Part shown: positions 18,884 through 27,581 of the stretch, one piece after another
Layout of the letters: the number at the start of each line of letters is the position of its first letter
Position numbering within the stretch: the first letter of the stretch is position 1
Source of the DNA: Flagellimonas ochracea
Lineage (GTDB): Bacteria; Bacteroidota; Bacteroidia; Flavobacteriales; Flavobacteriaceae
Length of the DNA stretch: 64,000 nt
Direction of reading: 5' to 3'
NCBI RefSeq assembly: GCF_009903685.1
Contig: NZ_JAAABI010000008.1
Span: 55,344-119,343, forward strand
Notes under the pieces: model-generated
Seen by the model: only the letters and a program-made list of their open reading frames with translations
Database searches by the model: none
What the model was told of the DNA's origin: nothing
Translations under genes and position numbers: made by a program

Positions 18884-19579
18884 ATGATACAGATACAAAA
18901 TTTAAAAAAGAGTTTTAGAACAGAGGAGGTAGAAACATTGGCCCTGAACAATGTGAACTTAAAAGTGGAGGAAGGTGAGTTTGTTGCCATTATGGGCCCT
19001 TCGGGTTGTGGCAAATCAACGTTACTAAATATTATTGGAATGTTGGACAACCCTACCGAGGGCAGTTACAACTTTGCTGGTCACGAAGTGGCTGGGCTAA
19101 AGGAGAGTCAACGGACCCAATTGCGAAAAGGGAACCTTGGATTTGTATTCCAAAGTTTTAACCTAATTGATGAGCTTACGGTCTTTGAGAACGTAGAATT
19201 GCCTCTTATTTATTTGAAGATGAGCAAAAGTGAGCGCAAAGAGAAGGTGATGGCTGTTTTGGAGCGTATGAAAATAGCTCATCGTAGAAATCATTTCCCG
19301 CAACAGCTTTCAGGGGGGCAACAGCAAAGAGTGGCTATTTCACGGGCGGTGGTCACCAATCCTAAGTTGATCTTGGCCGATGAGCCTACAGGAAACCTGG
19401 ATTCTAAAAACGGAATCGAGGTCATGAACCTCTTGACCGAACTAAATCAAGAGGGTACTACCATTGTTATGGTTACCCACTCGGACCGTGATTCACACTA
19501 TGCTCACCGGGTGGTCAACTTGTTCGATGGCCAAATAGTCACCGAAAGTCAAAATAGAGCGATCGGAGCTACCGTATAA
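18884..19579 (+). CDS. LolD/MacB-type ABC transporter ATPase (first copy)
   Basis: A 231-residue ATPase with Walker A GPSGCGKSTLLN, Q-loop FVFQSFNLIDELT, signature LSGGQQQRVAISRA, Walker B LILADEPTGNLDS and the H-switch VTHSDRD. It belongs to the subfamily that powers FtsX-fold permeases in export or lipoprotein-release systems. It sits directly after the adaptor and 32 bp before the first permease, so it most likely energises one or both permeases of this operon. Confidence 0.95.
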   Translation: MIQIQNLKKSFRTEEVETLALNNVNLKVEEGEFVAIMGPSGCGKSTLLNIIGMLDNPTEGSYNFAGHEVAGLKESQRTQLRKGNLGFVFQSFNLIDELTVFENVELPLIYLKMSKSERKEKVMAVLERMKIAHRRNHFPQQLSGGQQQRVAISRAVVTNPKLILADEPTGNLDSKNGIEVMNLLTELNQEGTTIVMVTHSDRDSHYAHRVVNLFDGQIVTESQNRAIGATV

Positions 19580-19611
19580 GGAAGTTTATTCATCAATCAA
19601 TTCAATCAATC

Positions 19612-22011
19612 ATGATCAAGAACTATTTCAAAATCGCATGGAGAAACCTTTTAAAGAACAAAGGATATTCCATAATTAATGTAGGAGGGCTTGCATTGGG
19701 TATGGCCGTTACGCTGATTATTGGTCTTTGGATCTATGATGAGCTTACCTATAACAACTATTATGGGAACAAAGATAAGATAGCACAAGTATTTCAATCC
19801 CAAACCTTTAATGGCCAAACCGGAACAGGGCCTGCCATTCCACTTCCTCTTGAACCCGCCTTGCGTGACGGCTATGCGGACTATTTTAAGCATATAATGA
19901 TGTCCTCATGGACCCAGGACAGTTATATCAAGTATAAAGAGAGCAACATTTCAAGGCCAGGGAACTATATGCAGCCCATAGCTCCAGAATTCTTAAACCT
20001 TGAAATACTAAAAGGTGAAAAAGAGGGTCTTCGTGAAATTAATTCCATCATGCTTTCAGAATCTACCGCAAATGCCCTTTTTGGCGATGAGGATCCCATT
20101 GGAAAGGTGGTGAAAATAAGTAACCAGTATGACCTGATGGTCACCAGCGTTTATAAGGATATTCCCTTTAACAATGCATTTCACGATACGGATTATATAA
20201 TTCCATGGGATAACTACGTGGCCCGATGGGAATGGATTAGGGAATCGTTGGACAATTGGGGCAACAACTCCTTTCAGCTATTTGTACAAATCGCGGACAA
20301 CACCACCTTTGAAAATGTTACCAATGCCATCATCGATGTTAAAAAAAATGCCGATGAGGAAGTGGAAGAGTTCAATCCGAGGATATTTCTGCTTCCTATG
20401 GAAGATTGGCATTTGAGGAGCAATTTTGAAAATGGAAAACAAGTAGGAGGGCGCATCAAATATGTATGGCTTTTTGCCATCATTGGTTTTTTTGTGCTCA
20501 TATTGGCATGTATCAATTTTATGAACCTGAGCACGGCAAGGTCAGAAAAAAGAGCTAAGGAAGTTGGCATTCGGAAGTCCATTGGTTCGCAGAAAGGGCA
20601 ATTGGTATACCAATTTTTAAGCGAATCCTTTTTGGTGGTGCTTTTTGCTTTTGTTGTGGCTGTCCTCATTGTGCTACTTTCTTTAAATGGATTCAATGAA
20701 TTGGCCCGAAAGGAAATCAGCTTTCCCTGGCAAAATGCCAATTTTTGGTTGATTTCTTTAGGTTTTGTTTTATTTACAGCTTTACTGGCGGGTAGTTACC
20801 CTGCGCTTTACCTATCGTCTTTTAGACCCGTTGAGGTGTTGAAAGGAACGTTTCAGACCGGAAAATACTCGGGTTTGCCACGAAAGATTTTGGTGGTGCT
20901 GCAATTTACAGTATCTGTTGCTTTTATTATAGGTACGTTCATTGTGATGCAGCAAATTAATCATGCCAAAAATCGACCTGTTGGGTATGAAAAAGAAGGG
21001 CTGATCCAGATACCCACATTTGCAGAGGAGTTTAGTGGTAAGACTGATTTGATGCGAAACGAGTTCATAAAATCAGGGGCTGTCATTGAGATGGCCACTT
21101 CAAGCAGTCCGACGACAAGAATATGGTCGAACAGAAGTGGTTTTACATGGGAAGGTAAACCCGAAGGGTTTCAAGAGGACCTGGCCTGGACCGAAGTTTC
21201 CTCGGAATATGCTAAGACACTCAACCTTAAGATTGTTGAAGGAAGAGACTTTTCAAGGGAATTCGCTTCTGATTCTTTGGGCGTGTTAATCAATGAAACA
21301 GCAAAACGCTATTTAGGAATGGAAAATCCCGTTGGTAAGTTCCTAAAAGATTCCGATGAAGAAGATCCCAATCCCCCATTAAAAATTATCGGCGTGGTCG
21401 AAGATATGATAGCCCAATCACCTTACGAACCGGTAAAGCAAGGAGTCTATGTGTATGATAGGGAAGATAATTTCAGCTATTACAATCTTCGGTTGAACCC
21501 CAATAAAAGCGCAAGCCAAAACATTGCGATTATAGAGCGTGTCTTTAAGCAGCATTTTCCGGACATTCCTTTTCAATACGAATTTGTGGATGAAGAATAC
21601 GGAGAAAAGTTTGCAGCTGAGGAACGTATAGGAAGTCTTTCTGGAATTTTTACCGCTCTGGCCATTTTAATTAGCTGTTTGGGCTTGTTCGGACTCACTT
21701 CTTTTGTTGCCGAACAGCGAACCAAGGAAATTGGGGTCCGAAAGGTGTTGGGTGCCACAGTGTTCAATGTGTGGAACATGCTTTCCAAAGACTTCTTGAA
21801 ATTAGTGATAATCTCTTGTTTTATTGCCGTTCCCATTGCCTACTATGTGATGAATGGTTGGCTGCAAGAGTATCCCTATCGGGTCATATTAAAGTGGTGG
21901 ATTTTTGCCTTGGCTATGTTGGGGGCCATGGGCATTACATTACTTACAGTAAGTTTTCAGGCCATACGGGCCGCCAAACAAAACCCTGTTAAAAGTTTAC
22001 GTACAGAATAA
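19612..22011 (+). CDS. FtsX/MacB-type ABC permease (first copy)
   Basis: A 799-residue permease: N-terminal helix after a basic start (MIKNYFKIAWRNLLKNKGYSIINVGGLALG), a MacB-PCD periplasmic domain, three helices with the motif CINFMNLSTARSEKRAKEVGIRKSIGS, a second periplasmic domain, and a final three-helix FtsX block with EQRTKEIGVRKVLGAT. This duplicated eight-helix layout is typical of Bacteroidota ABC exporters of the MacB_PCD/FtsX kind. Likely moves a peptide, antibiotic or envelope component; the substrate is unknown. Confidence 0.94.
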   Translation: MIKNYFKIAWRNLLKNKGYSIINVGGLALGMAVTLIIGLWIYDELTYNNYYGNKDKIAQVFQSQTFNGQTGTGPAIPLPLEPALRDGYADYFKHIMMSSWTQDSYIKYKESNISRPGNYMQPIAPEFLNLEILKGEKEGLREINSIMLSESTANALFGDEDPIGKVVKISNQYDLMVTSVYKDIPFNNAFHDTDYIIPWDNYVARWEWIRESLDNWGNNSFQLFVQIADNTTFENVTNAIIDVKKNADEEVEEFNPRIFLLPMEDWHLRSNFENGKQVGGRIKYVWLFAIIGFFVLILACINFMNLSTARSEKRAKEVGIRKSIGSQKGQLVYQFLSESFLVVLFAFVVAVLIVLLSLNGFNELARKEISFPWQNANFWLISLGFVLFTALLAGSYPALYLSSFRPVEVLKGTFQTGKYSGLPRKILVVLQFTVSVAFIIGTFIVMQQINHAKNRPVGYEKEGLIQIPTFAEEFSGKTDLMRNEFIKSGAVIEMATSSSPTTRIWSNRSGFTWEGKPEGFQEDLAWTEVSSEYAKTLNLKIVEGRDFSREFASDSLGVLINETAKRYLGMENPVGKFLKDSDEEDPNPPLKIIGVVEDMIAQSPYEPVKQGVYVYDREDNFSYYNLRLNPNKSASQNIAIIERVFKQHFPDIPFQYEFVDEEYGEKFAAEERIGSLSGIFTALAILISCLGLFGLTSFVAEQRTKEIGVRKVLGATVFNVWNMLSKDFLKLVIISCFIAVPIAYYVMNGWLQEYPYRVILKWWIFALAMLGAMGITLLTVSFQAIRAAKQNPVKSLRTE

Positions 22012-22033
22012 AATCATCAAAAAACGAACAGTC

Positions 22034-24466
22034 ATGTTTAAAAATCACATTAAAATCGCTTGGAGAAGCCTAAAAAAGCAACCTTTTTTTACTTTTCTCA
22101 ACACTTTTGGCCTTGCTATTGGTATGACCGGTGCATTATTGATTTCATTGTTCATATATGATGAGCTGAGTTTTGATAAAATGTTTGCTGATGCCCATCG
22201 CATTTATCGAATAGATGCAGACATCAAGTTCGGGGGAGCAGAAATTGATGCCTCGCAAACGTCTGCACCGATGGCAGGAACTTTACAACGAGATTTCCCT
22301 CAGGTTGAATCTACCGTTAGGTTTCGAGACCAAGGGAGCATGCTCTTAAAAAAGAGTGGTACTGTGGCCAATACCAAAGAACTTCGAGCCACATTCGTTG
22401 ATTCCACTTTTTTTGATTTTTTCGGAGTTAAGTTGTTGTTTGGGGATACAAAGACCGCACTTACCCAACCAAACACCTTGGTGTTGACCAAAACAGCTGC
22501 GGAGAAGCATTTTGGAGTGAAAAATGCCATCGGGCAAAGTCTTATTCTAGACAATACGGACACCTATACGGTGACCGGGGTAATTGATGATCTACCTAAG
22601 AATTCTTTCCTAAGGGATCACAGCGTCTTTATGGCAATGGCAGGATTGGCGGACTCTCGTGAAGATCTTTGGGGCAATACGAACTATTATACCTTCATCA
22701 AGCTCATACCCACTGCCAAGATTGAAGATTTTCAAGCTCCATTGCAGTCCATACTGGAAAAATACCTGCTTCCATGGGCACAACAGGTTTTTCCGGGCCT
22801 TACAATGGAATCATTCGCGGCATCAGGCAACTATTACAGATACCATAGCATGCCCCTCACTGACATTCATCTTTACTCCAACCGACAATCCGAAATGAGT
22901 GCCAACAGTAGCATTCAAAATGTCTATATCCTTTCATTTATCGCACTTTTCCTGATTGTTTTGGCCAGTGTGAACTTTATGAATCTCTCGACGGCCCATT
23001 CTTTAAAAAGGGCAAAGGAGGTCGGCATCCGCAAAACGTTGGGGTCAAAAAAATTGGATTTGGTAAGTCAGTTTTTAACTGAATCAGGATTGATTTCCTT
23101 TATTTCATTGCTTTTGGCTCTAGTTTTGACTTTGTTGGTACTTCCTCTTTTTAATGACCTGTCAGGTAAATCGATTTCCCTTCCCTACGAGAGTCCTTTT
23201 TTCTGGTTGATTTTATTGGTTGCAACAATTTTGTTGGGACTTTTCTCTGGAAGTTACCCTGCTTTTTTCATGTCGCGTTTTATGCCTGTAAAAACTTTAA
23301 AAGGGGGAGAGCAAAAATATGCTGGAGGCGTAAGCATTCGAAATGCCTTGGTTATATTTCAATTTGCCATTTCGGTTTTTTTAATCATTGCCACGCTTGT
23401 CGTTTACCAACAATTGGATTTTATTCAGGGCAAGGACCTTGGCTATACAAAAGACCAGATAGTGTTAATTGATGACACCTTTGCAGCTGGAAATCAAGTG
23501 GATACTTTTAAGGAAGAGGTTGTTAAACTGGGAAAAGTTCAAAGTGCTACCCTGAGCAGTTTTTTGCCAACACCTTCTGCACGCTCCAACACTTCCTTTT
23601 TTAAGGAGGGTTCCAGGGAGCAAGAAAATGCCATTCAGATGGAGATCTGGAGTGTTGATGAAGATTATATTCCAACCTTGGATATGGAGCTTGTGGCAGG
23701 CCGTAATTTTGACGACCGCTTTGGTACCGATTCCGCGGCAGTAATCATCAATGAGGCAGCCCTCCCTGTTTTGGGTATAGGAGCCAATGAAGTTCTGGGC
23801 ACACGGATTTCTCAGGACATAGAGTCGGAAGAGGCGGAATATTATACCGTAATCGGTGTGGTCAGAAATTTTCACTATGAATCACTACGGGAGCATATTG
23901 GAGCATTGTGCCTTTTGATGAGGCGGTCTACCGGGAATATGGCCGTCAAGTTAAGCGCCGGAGACTTTCCCAAAACAATCGTAAATATTAAGACCATCTG
24001 GGAGGAACTTGCCCCAGGCCAGCCCTTTAATTATCGTTTTATGGATGACTCTTTTAATACTGTCTATGAAACCGAACGGCAATTGGGTAAGATTTTCATG
24101 GTCTTTTCCGTACTCTCCATTCTGATTGCCTGCTTGGGGCTTTTTGGTCTGGCCGCTTTCAATGCCCAGAAAAGAACTAAGGAAATTGGCATACGAAAAG
24201 TTCTGGGAGCCAGTATTGAGCAAATAACCTTTAGGCTAACTACCGATTTTGTTAAAATGGTAAGTGTGGCAATACTCATATCATTACCACTAGGCTGGTT
24301 TGCGATGAATAAATGGCTGCAAGATTTTTCATATAGAATACAAATTGCATGGTGGGTATTGGCCTTGGCAGGATTTCTGGCCTTGACTATTGCCGTATTA
24401 ACAGTAAGCTATCAAAGCATCAAAGCTGCAATTGTGAATCCGGTGAAGAGTCTGAGAACTGAATAA
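22034..24466 (+). CDS. FtsX/MacB-type ABC permease (second copy)
   Basis: An 810-residue paralogue of the preceding permease with the same order of parts: N-terminal helix, MacB-PCD domain, SVNFMNLSTAHSLKRAKEVGIRKTLGS, second periplasmic domain, and AQKRTKEIGIRKVLGAS near the C-terminus. It begins 22 bp after its neighbour. Two different permeases in one operon suggest either a heterodimer or two alternative pumps using the same TolC and adaptor. The sequences have diverged enough to rule out a recent duplication. Confidence 0.94.
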   Translation: MFKNHIKIAWRSLKKQPFFTFLNTFGLAIGMTGALLISLFIYDELSFDKMFADAHRIYRIDADIKFGGAEIDASQTSAPMAGTLQRDFPQVESTVRFRDQGSMLLKKSGTVANTKELRATFVDSTFFDFFGVKLLFGDTKTALTQPNTLVLTKTAAEKHFGVKNAIGQSLILDNTDTYTVTGVIDDLPKNSFLRDHSVFMAMAGLADSREDLWGNTNYYTFIKLIPTAKIEDFQAPLQSILEKYLLPWAQQVFPGLTMESFAASGNYYRYHSMPLTDIHLYSNRQSEMSANSSIQNVYILSFIALFLIVLASVNFMNLSTAHSLKRAKEVGIRKTLGSKKLDLVSQFLTESGLISFISLLLALVLTLLVLPLFNDLSGKSISLPYESPFFWLILLVATILLGLFSGSYPAFFMSRFMPVKTLKGGEQKYAGGVSIRNALVIFQFAISVFLIIATLVVYQQLDFIQGKDLGYTKDQIVLIDDTFAAGNQVDTFKEEVVKLGKVQSATLSSFLPTPSARSNTSFFKEGSREQENAIQMEIWSVDEDYIPTLDMELVAGRNFDDRFGTDSAAVIINEAALPVLGIGANEVLGTRISQDIESEEAEYYTVIGVVRNFHYESLREHIGALCLLMRRSTGNMAVKLSAGDFPKTIVNIKTIWEELAPGQPFNYRFMDDSFNTVYETERQLGKIFMVFSVLSILIACLGLFGLAAFNAQKRTKEIGIRKVLGASIEQITFRLTTDFVKMVSVAILISLPLGWFAMNKWLQDFSYRIQIAWWVLALAGFLALTIAVLTVSYQSIKAAIVNPVKSLRTE

Positions 24467-24476
24467 CAAATCAATT

Positions 24477-25148
24477 ATGCTTCTACAACTCAAAAATATT
24501 TTTAAATGGGTCAACTCTGGCGGCCAACGGATTTTTCTGTTAAAGGATATCAATCTGTCCATGGCAGAAGGCGAATTTATCTCAATCATGGGACCTTCCG
24601 GTTCAGGAAAATCGACTTTGCTCAATGTCATTGGGATGTTGGATACTTTTGATGAAGGTGAATATCATTTTCTAAATGAATCTGTGCATGCCCTAAAAGA
24701 AAAACATCGCTCCAATTTGTATAAAGAATATATCGGCTTTGTCTTTCAATCCTATCATTTACTTGATGACCTTACCGTTTATGAAAACCTAGAAATGCCC
24801 TTGCTCTATAAAAAGTTAAAAGGGCCGGTAAGAAAGGCTATGGTAGGCGATATGCTCGACCGCTTTGGTATCGTTGGGAAAAAAGATTTGTTTCCTGCTC
24901 AATTGAGCGGTGGACAGCAACAGTTGGTTGGTGTTGCAAGAGCTTTAATCGCTAAACCCAAGCTCATTCTGGCCGATGAACCCACTGGAAATCTCAACTC
25001 CCAACAAGGTGAGGAGATTATGAAACTTTTCAAAAAGTTGAATGAGGAAGATGGTGTGACCATTATTCAGGTGACCCATTCCGAAAAGAATGCAGCCTAT
25101 GGTTCGCGCATTATTAGTTTGTTGGATGGACGGAAAATAGCAGACTAA
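24477..25148 (+). CDS. LolD/MacB-type ABC transporter ATPase (second copy)
   Basis: A 223-residue ATPase with Walker A GPSGSGKSTLLN, FVFQSYHLLDDLT Q-loop, signature LSGGQQQLVGVARAL, Walker B LILADEPTGNLNS and VTHSEKN. Compared with the first copy the D-loop Asp is Asn (NLNS) and the signature is followed by L rather than R. It is the last gene of the operon, 10 bp after the second permease; a two-ATPase, two-permease set fits a heteromeric exporter. Catalysis should still be possible as Walker and signature residues are intact. Confidence 0.94.
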   Translation: MLLQLKNIFKWVNSGGQRIFLLKDINLSMAEGEFISIMGPSGSGKSTLLNVIGMLDTFDEGEYHFLNESVHALKEKHRSNLYKEYIGFVFQSYHLLDDLTVYENLEMPLLYKKLKGPVRKAMVGDMLDRFGIVGKKDLFPAQLSGGQQQLVGVARALIAKPKLILADEPTGNLNSQQGEEIMKLFKKLNEEDGVTIIQVTHSEKNAAYGSRIISLLDGRKIAD

Positions 25149-25792
25149 CTATTTCAAATGGATTACTTAAAACCAAAGGAAATAAAAAAAGCCTGCAAAC
25201 AAATAAATTATTGGCTTTTTGAAGATTGTATGAAGTCGTAAAAGCGATCAACTGGGGTTGTGGTATTAATCATGATCATTTGATGTTAAAAGTTTTATCC
25301 ATATGGATGCTCCTAGTCTCTGGGTAAAACACTTGTTTGCTTCCCTATTTTCAAAGAACTGATATAACCATCAGTTTAATTAAACTTTTTTAGCTGTTTC
25401 CATATTAGAAGATTGTTTATAATCCAAGTTATTTTTTTAAGCTAATGCTCTTATAAAAATTGGTTTTATAGCCGATAAGTATGACAGAAAGGTAAGATAG
25501 GTTGGCAAGCCTTCAATTAAAACTGAATTAGTTCTGTTTTACACTTAAAAGGTGGTTTTTTTATCTACTCCTCTCTAGCCAGCAACAAAAATTCGTGCTT
25601 TTATGTTCCCAATTATGTATAGTATTTACTCACTTTCAACGGTCTGGTAAACAGATTTACACAAGTCCTTAAAAATGAGGTTTATTGTAATAAGCTTATA
25701 ATCAAACTCTTAATTTAAATATCATATTAGTTGGGTTCTTTGGTATTGATTTTTCATATAAAAACTGAGTTTAACAATTAAAATCATATACC
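25149..25792. other. Long gene-free stretch after the efflux operon
   Basis: No reading frame with recognisable content was found. Arms AAAAAGCC (25186-25193) and GGCTTTTT (25213-25220) with a 19-nt loop could act as a weak terminator for the operon. The rest is AT-rich, and no clear operator or promoter for the next gene was identified. Confidence 0.4.
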
Positions 25793-26095
25793 ATGAAAAA
25801 TTTAGTTTTTGCAACCGTACTAGCATTTGTAGGAGTCACCTCTTATGCCAATGTAGATTCCCCAGAATTGGAAATAGATGTAGCAACCGTGATAGTTGCC
25901 CAGGATTTTGAGGAAATTAGCGTCTCCGATCTTCCTACGGCAGTTACTTCGGCTGTCGCGGAGAATTATCCCACTGCCAAAATCGATAAGGCATACAAGA
26001 ATGAAACCGACCAGTACAAGTTGGAGTTATCTCTTGAGGATGGGACAAGTGGAACCGTATATGCCGACGCTGAAGGAAATTGGATTGAGATGTGA
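25793..26095 (+). CDS. PepSY-like small exported protein
   Basis: A 100-residue protein with a signal peptide (MKNLVFATVLAFVGVTSYAN). The mature part has the layout of PepSY-like/DUF2874 proteins: SDLPTAVTSAVAENYPTAKIDKAYK, KLELSLEDGTSGTVYADAEGNWIEM, i.e. one helix and an antiparallel sheet ending in a DG/EG..W hairpin. In relatives these are periplasmic inhibitors or stress markers. It precedes a sigma-54-type regulator gene, from which it is separated by a terminator-like hairpin, so independent transcription is likely. Confidence 0.82.
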   Translation: MKNLVFATVLAFVGVTSYANVDSPELEIDVATVIVAQDFEEISVSDLPTAVTSAVAENYPTAKIDKAYKNETDQYKLELSLEDGTSGTVYADAEGNWIEM

Positions 26096-26134
26096 GTTAG
26101 TTTTGGTAACCTTTTGGTTAGTAAGTTTGGTTGG

Positions 26135-26166
26135 AAGGGGCTGCCTTGGGGCGGTCCTTTCTTTTT
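26135..26166 (+). terminator. Probable Rho-independent terminator
   Basis: AAGGGGCTGCC and GGCGGTCCTT form an imperfect GC-rich stem around TTGG, followed by CTTTTT, 40 bp after the PepSY-like gene. Confidence 0.55.
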
Positions 26167-26231
26167 GTGACAATTTTATAAGATTGGTACAATCTCAAAA
26201 ACAATTGGTATCGTATATTAGATACTGAGAT

Positions 26232-27581
26232 ATGCCCAAAATCTTAATCATTGAGGACGATACTTCCTTTTGTCAAATGCTACAGAAGTTTTTGACCAGG
26301 CATCGATTTGATGTGTCTATTAGCTATTCCCTTAAAGAGGCACAAGGAAAACTCCGTGAATCAATTTTTGATGTAATTCTATCTGATGTAAGACTTCCTA
26401 AAGGGGACGGAGTTGTTCTACTTTCCAAAATAAAAGAAGAATACCCCCAAACTCAAGTAATCCTAATGACTGGGTATGCTGATGTGAAAACTGCGGTAAA
26501 TGCTATGAAAAAGGGCGCTTTCGATTATGTTACCAAACCATTTACCCCAGATGAAATCTTGTCTGTTATCACAAATGCATTAAACATTGTCTCTCTCAAG
26601 GAATACAGAAATCCAGCTATAAAGAAAGATGCACCCCGAGAAGAAACAAGTAAAAGATATTTTCTGGTCGGCGAGAGTGAAAGCTCGAAAAAACTTCAAC
26701 AATATATGAATTTGGTGGCTCCTACCAATATGTCCGTTCTATTGACTGGGGAAAGTGGAACTGGAAAGGAAGTAACGGCAAAAGCTATCCATCAAGCCAG
26801 TAACAGGAAGAATCAAAGTTTCATGGCGGTTGACTGCGGGGCCATACCCAAAGAAATAGCCACAAGTGAATTTTTTGGACACGTTAAGGGTAGTTTTACT
26901 GGTGCCATGGAGGATAAAATAGGTCACTTTGAAGCGGCCAATGGGGGCACACTTTTTTTGGATGAGGTAGGAAATCTGTCCTATGAGCATCAAATTCAGT
27001 TGCTGAGGGCTCTCCAAGAGCGAAAGATAAAACGTGTGGGCAGCACCAAGGAAATCTATCTAGATTTGCGTATCATTGCCGCCACCAACGACAATTTGAT
27101 GGAAGCGGTTGAAAAAGGCAATTTTAGAGAGGATTTGTATCATAGATTGAATGAGTTTTCTTTAGAAGTACCTTCGCTACGAGATAGAAGAGAGGATATC
27201 CTACTGTTCGCAAATTATTTTTTGGATAAGGCAAACAAGGAGCTGAACAAGGAAGTAATTGAATTCTCTGTAGAAACAAAGCAAATTCTCCATAATTACC
27301 CATGGCCAGGAAATCTCAGGGAAATGAAAAATGTAATCAAACGTGCTGTTCTATTTACCGAAGGAAGCATCATGTATCCTGATTCCATAGCTGAAGAAGT
27401 GGTTCAAAGTCCAAATAGGACAGTGCAACCCAAAATGTTTTCAAAGTCTGAATTTGAAAAGGAAAGTATATTGAACGCCCTAAAACAGGCCAATTTCAAC
27501 AAAAGTAAAGCGGCCAAGATTTTGCAAATAACCCGAAAGACTCTTTATAATAAAATTAAGCAATACCACCTTGAAGCTTGA
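26232..27581 (+). CDS. NtrC-type sigma-54-dependent response regulator (second)
   Basis: A 449-residue regulator: receiver with IEDD, ILSDVRLPKGDG and VTKPF; AAA+ domain with Walker A GESGTGKE, sigma-54 loop GSFTGA, Walker B GTLFLDEVGN and IIAATNDN; C-terminal Fis-type helix-turn-helix (NKSKAAKILQITRKTLYNKIKQY). Its 3' end overlaps the 3' end of the convergent hybrid kinase by 26 bp, making that kinase the natural partner. The PepSY-like gene upstream may be a target, though no clear site was found. Confidence 0.94.
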   Translation: MPKILIIEDDTSFCQMLQKFLTRHRFDVSISYSLKEAQGKLRESIFDVILSDVRLPKGDGVVLLSKIKEEYPQTQVILMTGYADVKTAVNAMKKGAFDYVTKPFTPDEILSVITNALNIVSLKEYRNPAIKKDAPREETSKRYFLVGESESSKKLQQYMNLVAPTNMSVLLTGESGTGKEVTAKAIHQASNRKNQSFMAVDCGAIPKEIATSEFFGHVKGSFTGAMEDKIGHFEAANGGTLFLDEVGNLSYEHQIQLLRALQERKIKRVGSTKEIYLDLRIIAATNDNLMEAVEKGNFREDLYHRLNEFSLEVPSLRDRREDILLFANYFLDKANKELNKEVIEFSVETKQILHNYPWPGNLREMKNVIKRAVLFTEGSIMYPDSIAEEVVQSPNRTVQPKMFSKSEFEKESILNALKQANFNKSKAAKILQITRKTLYNKIKQYHLEA

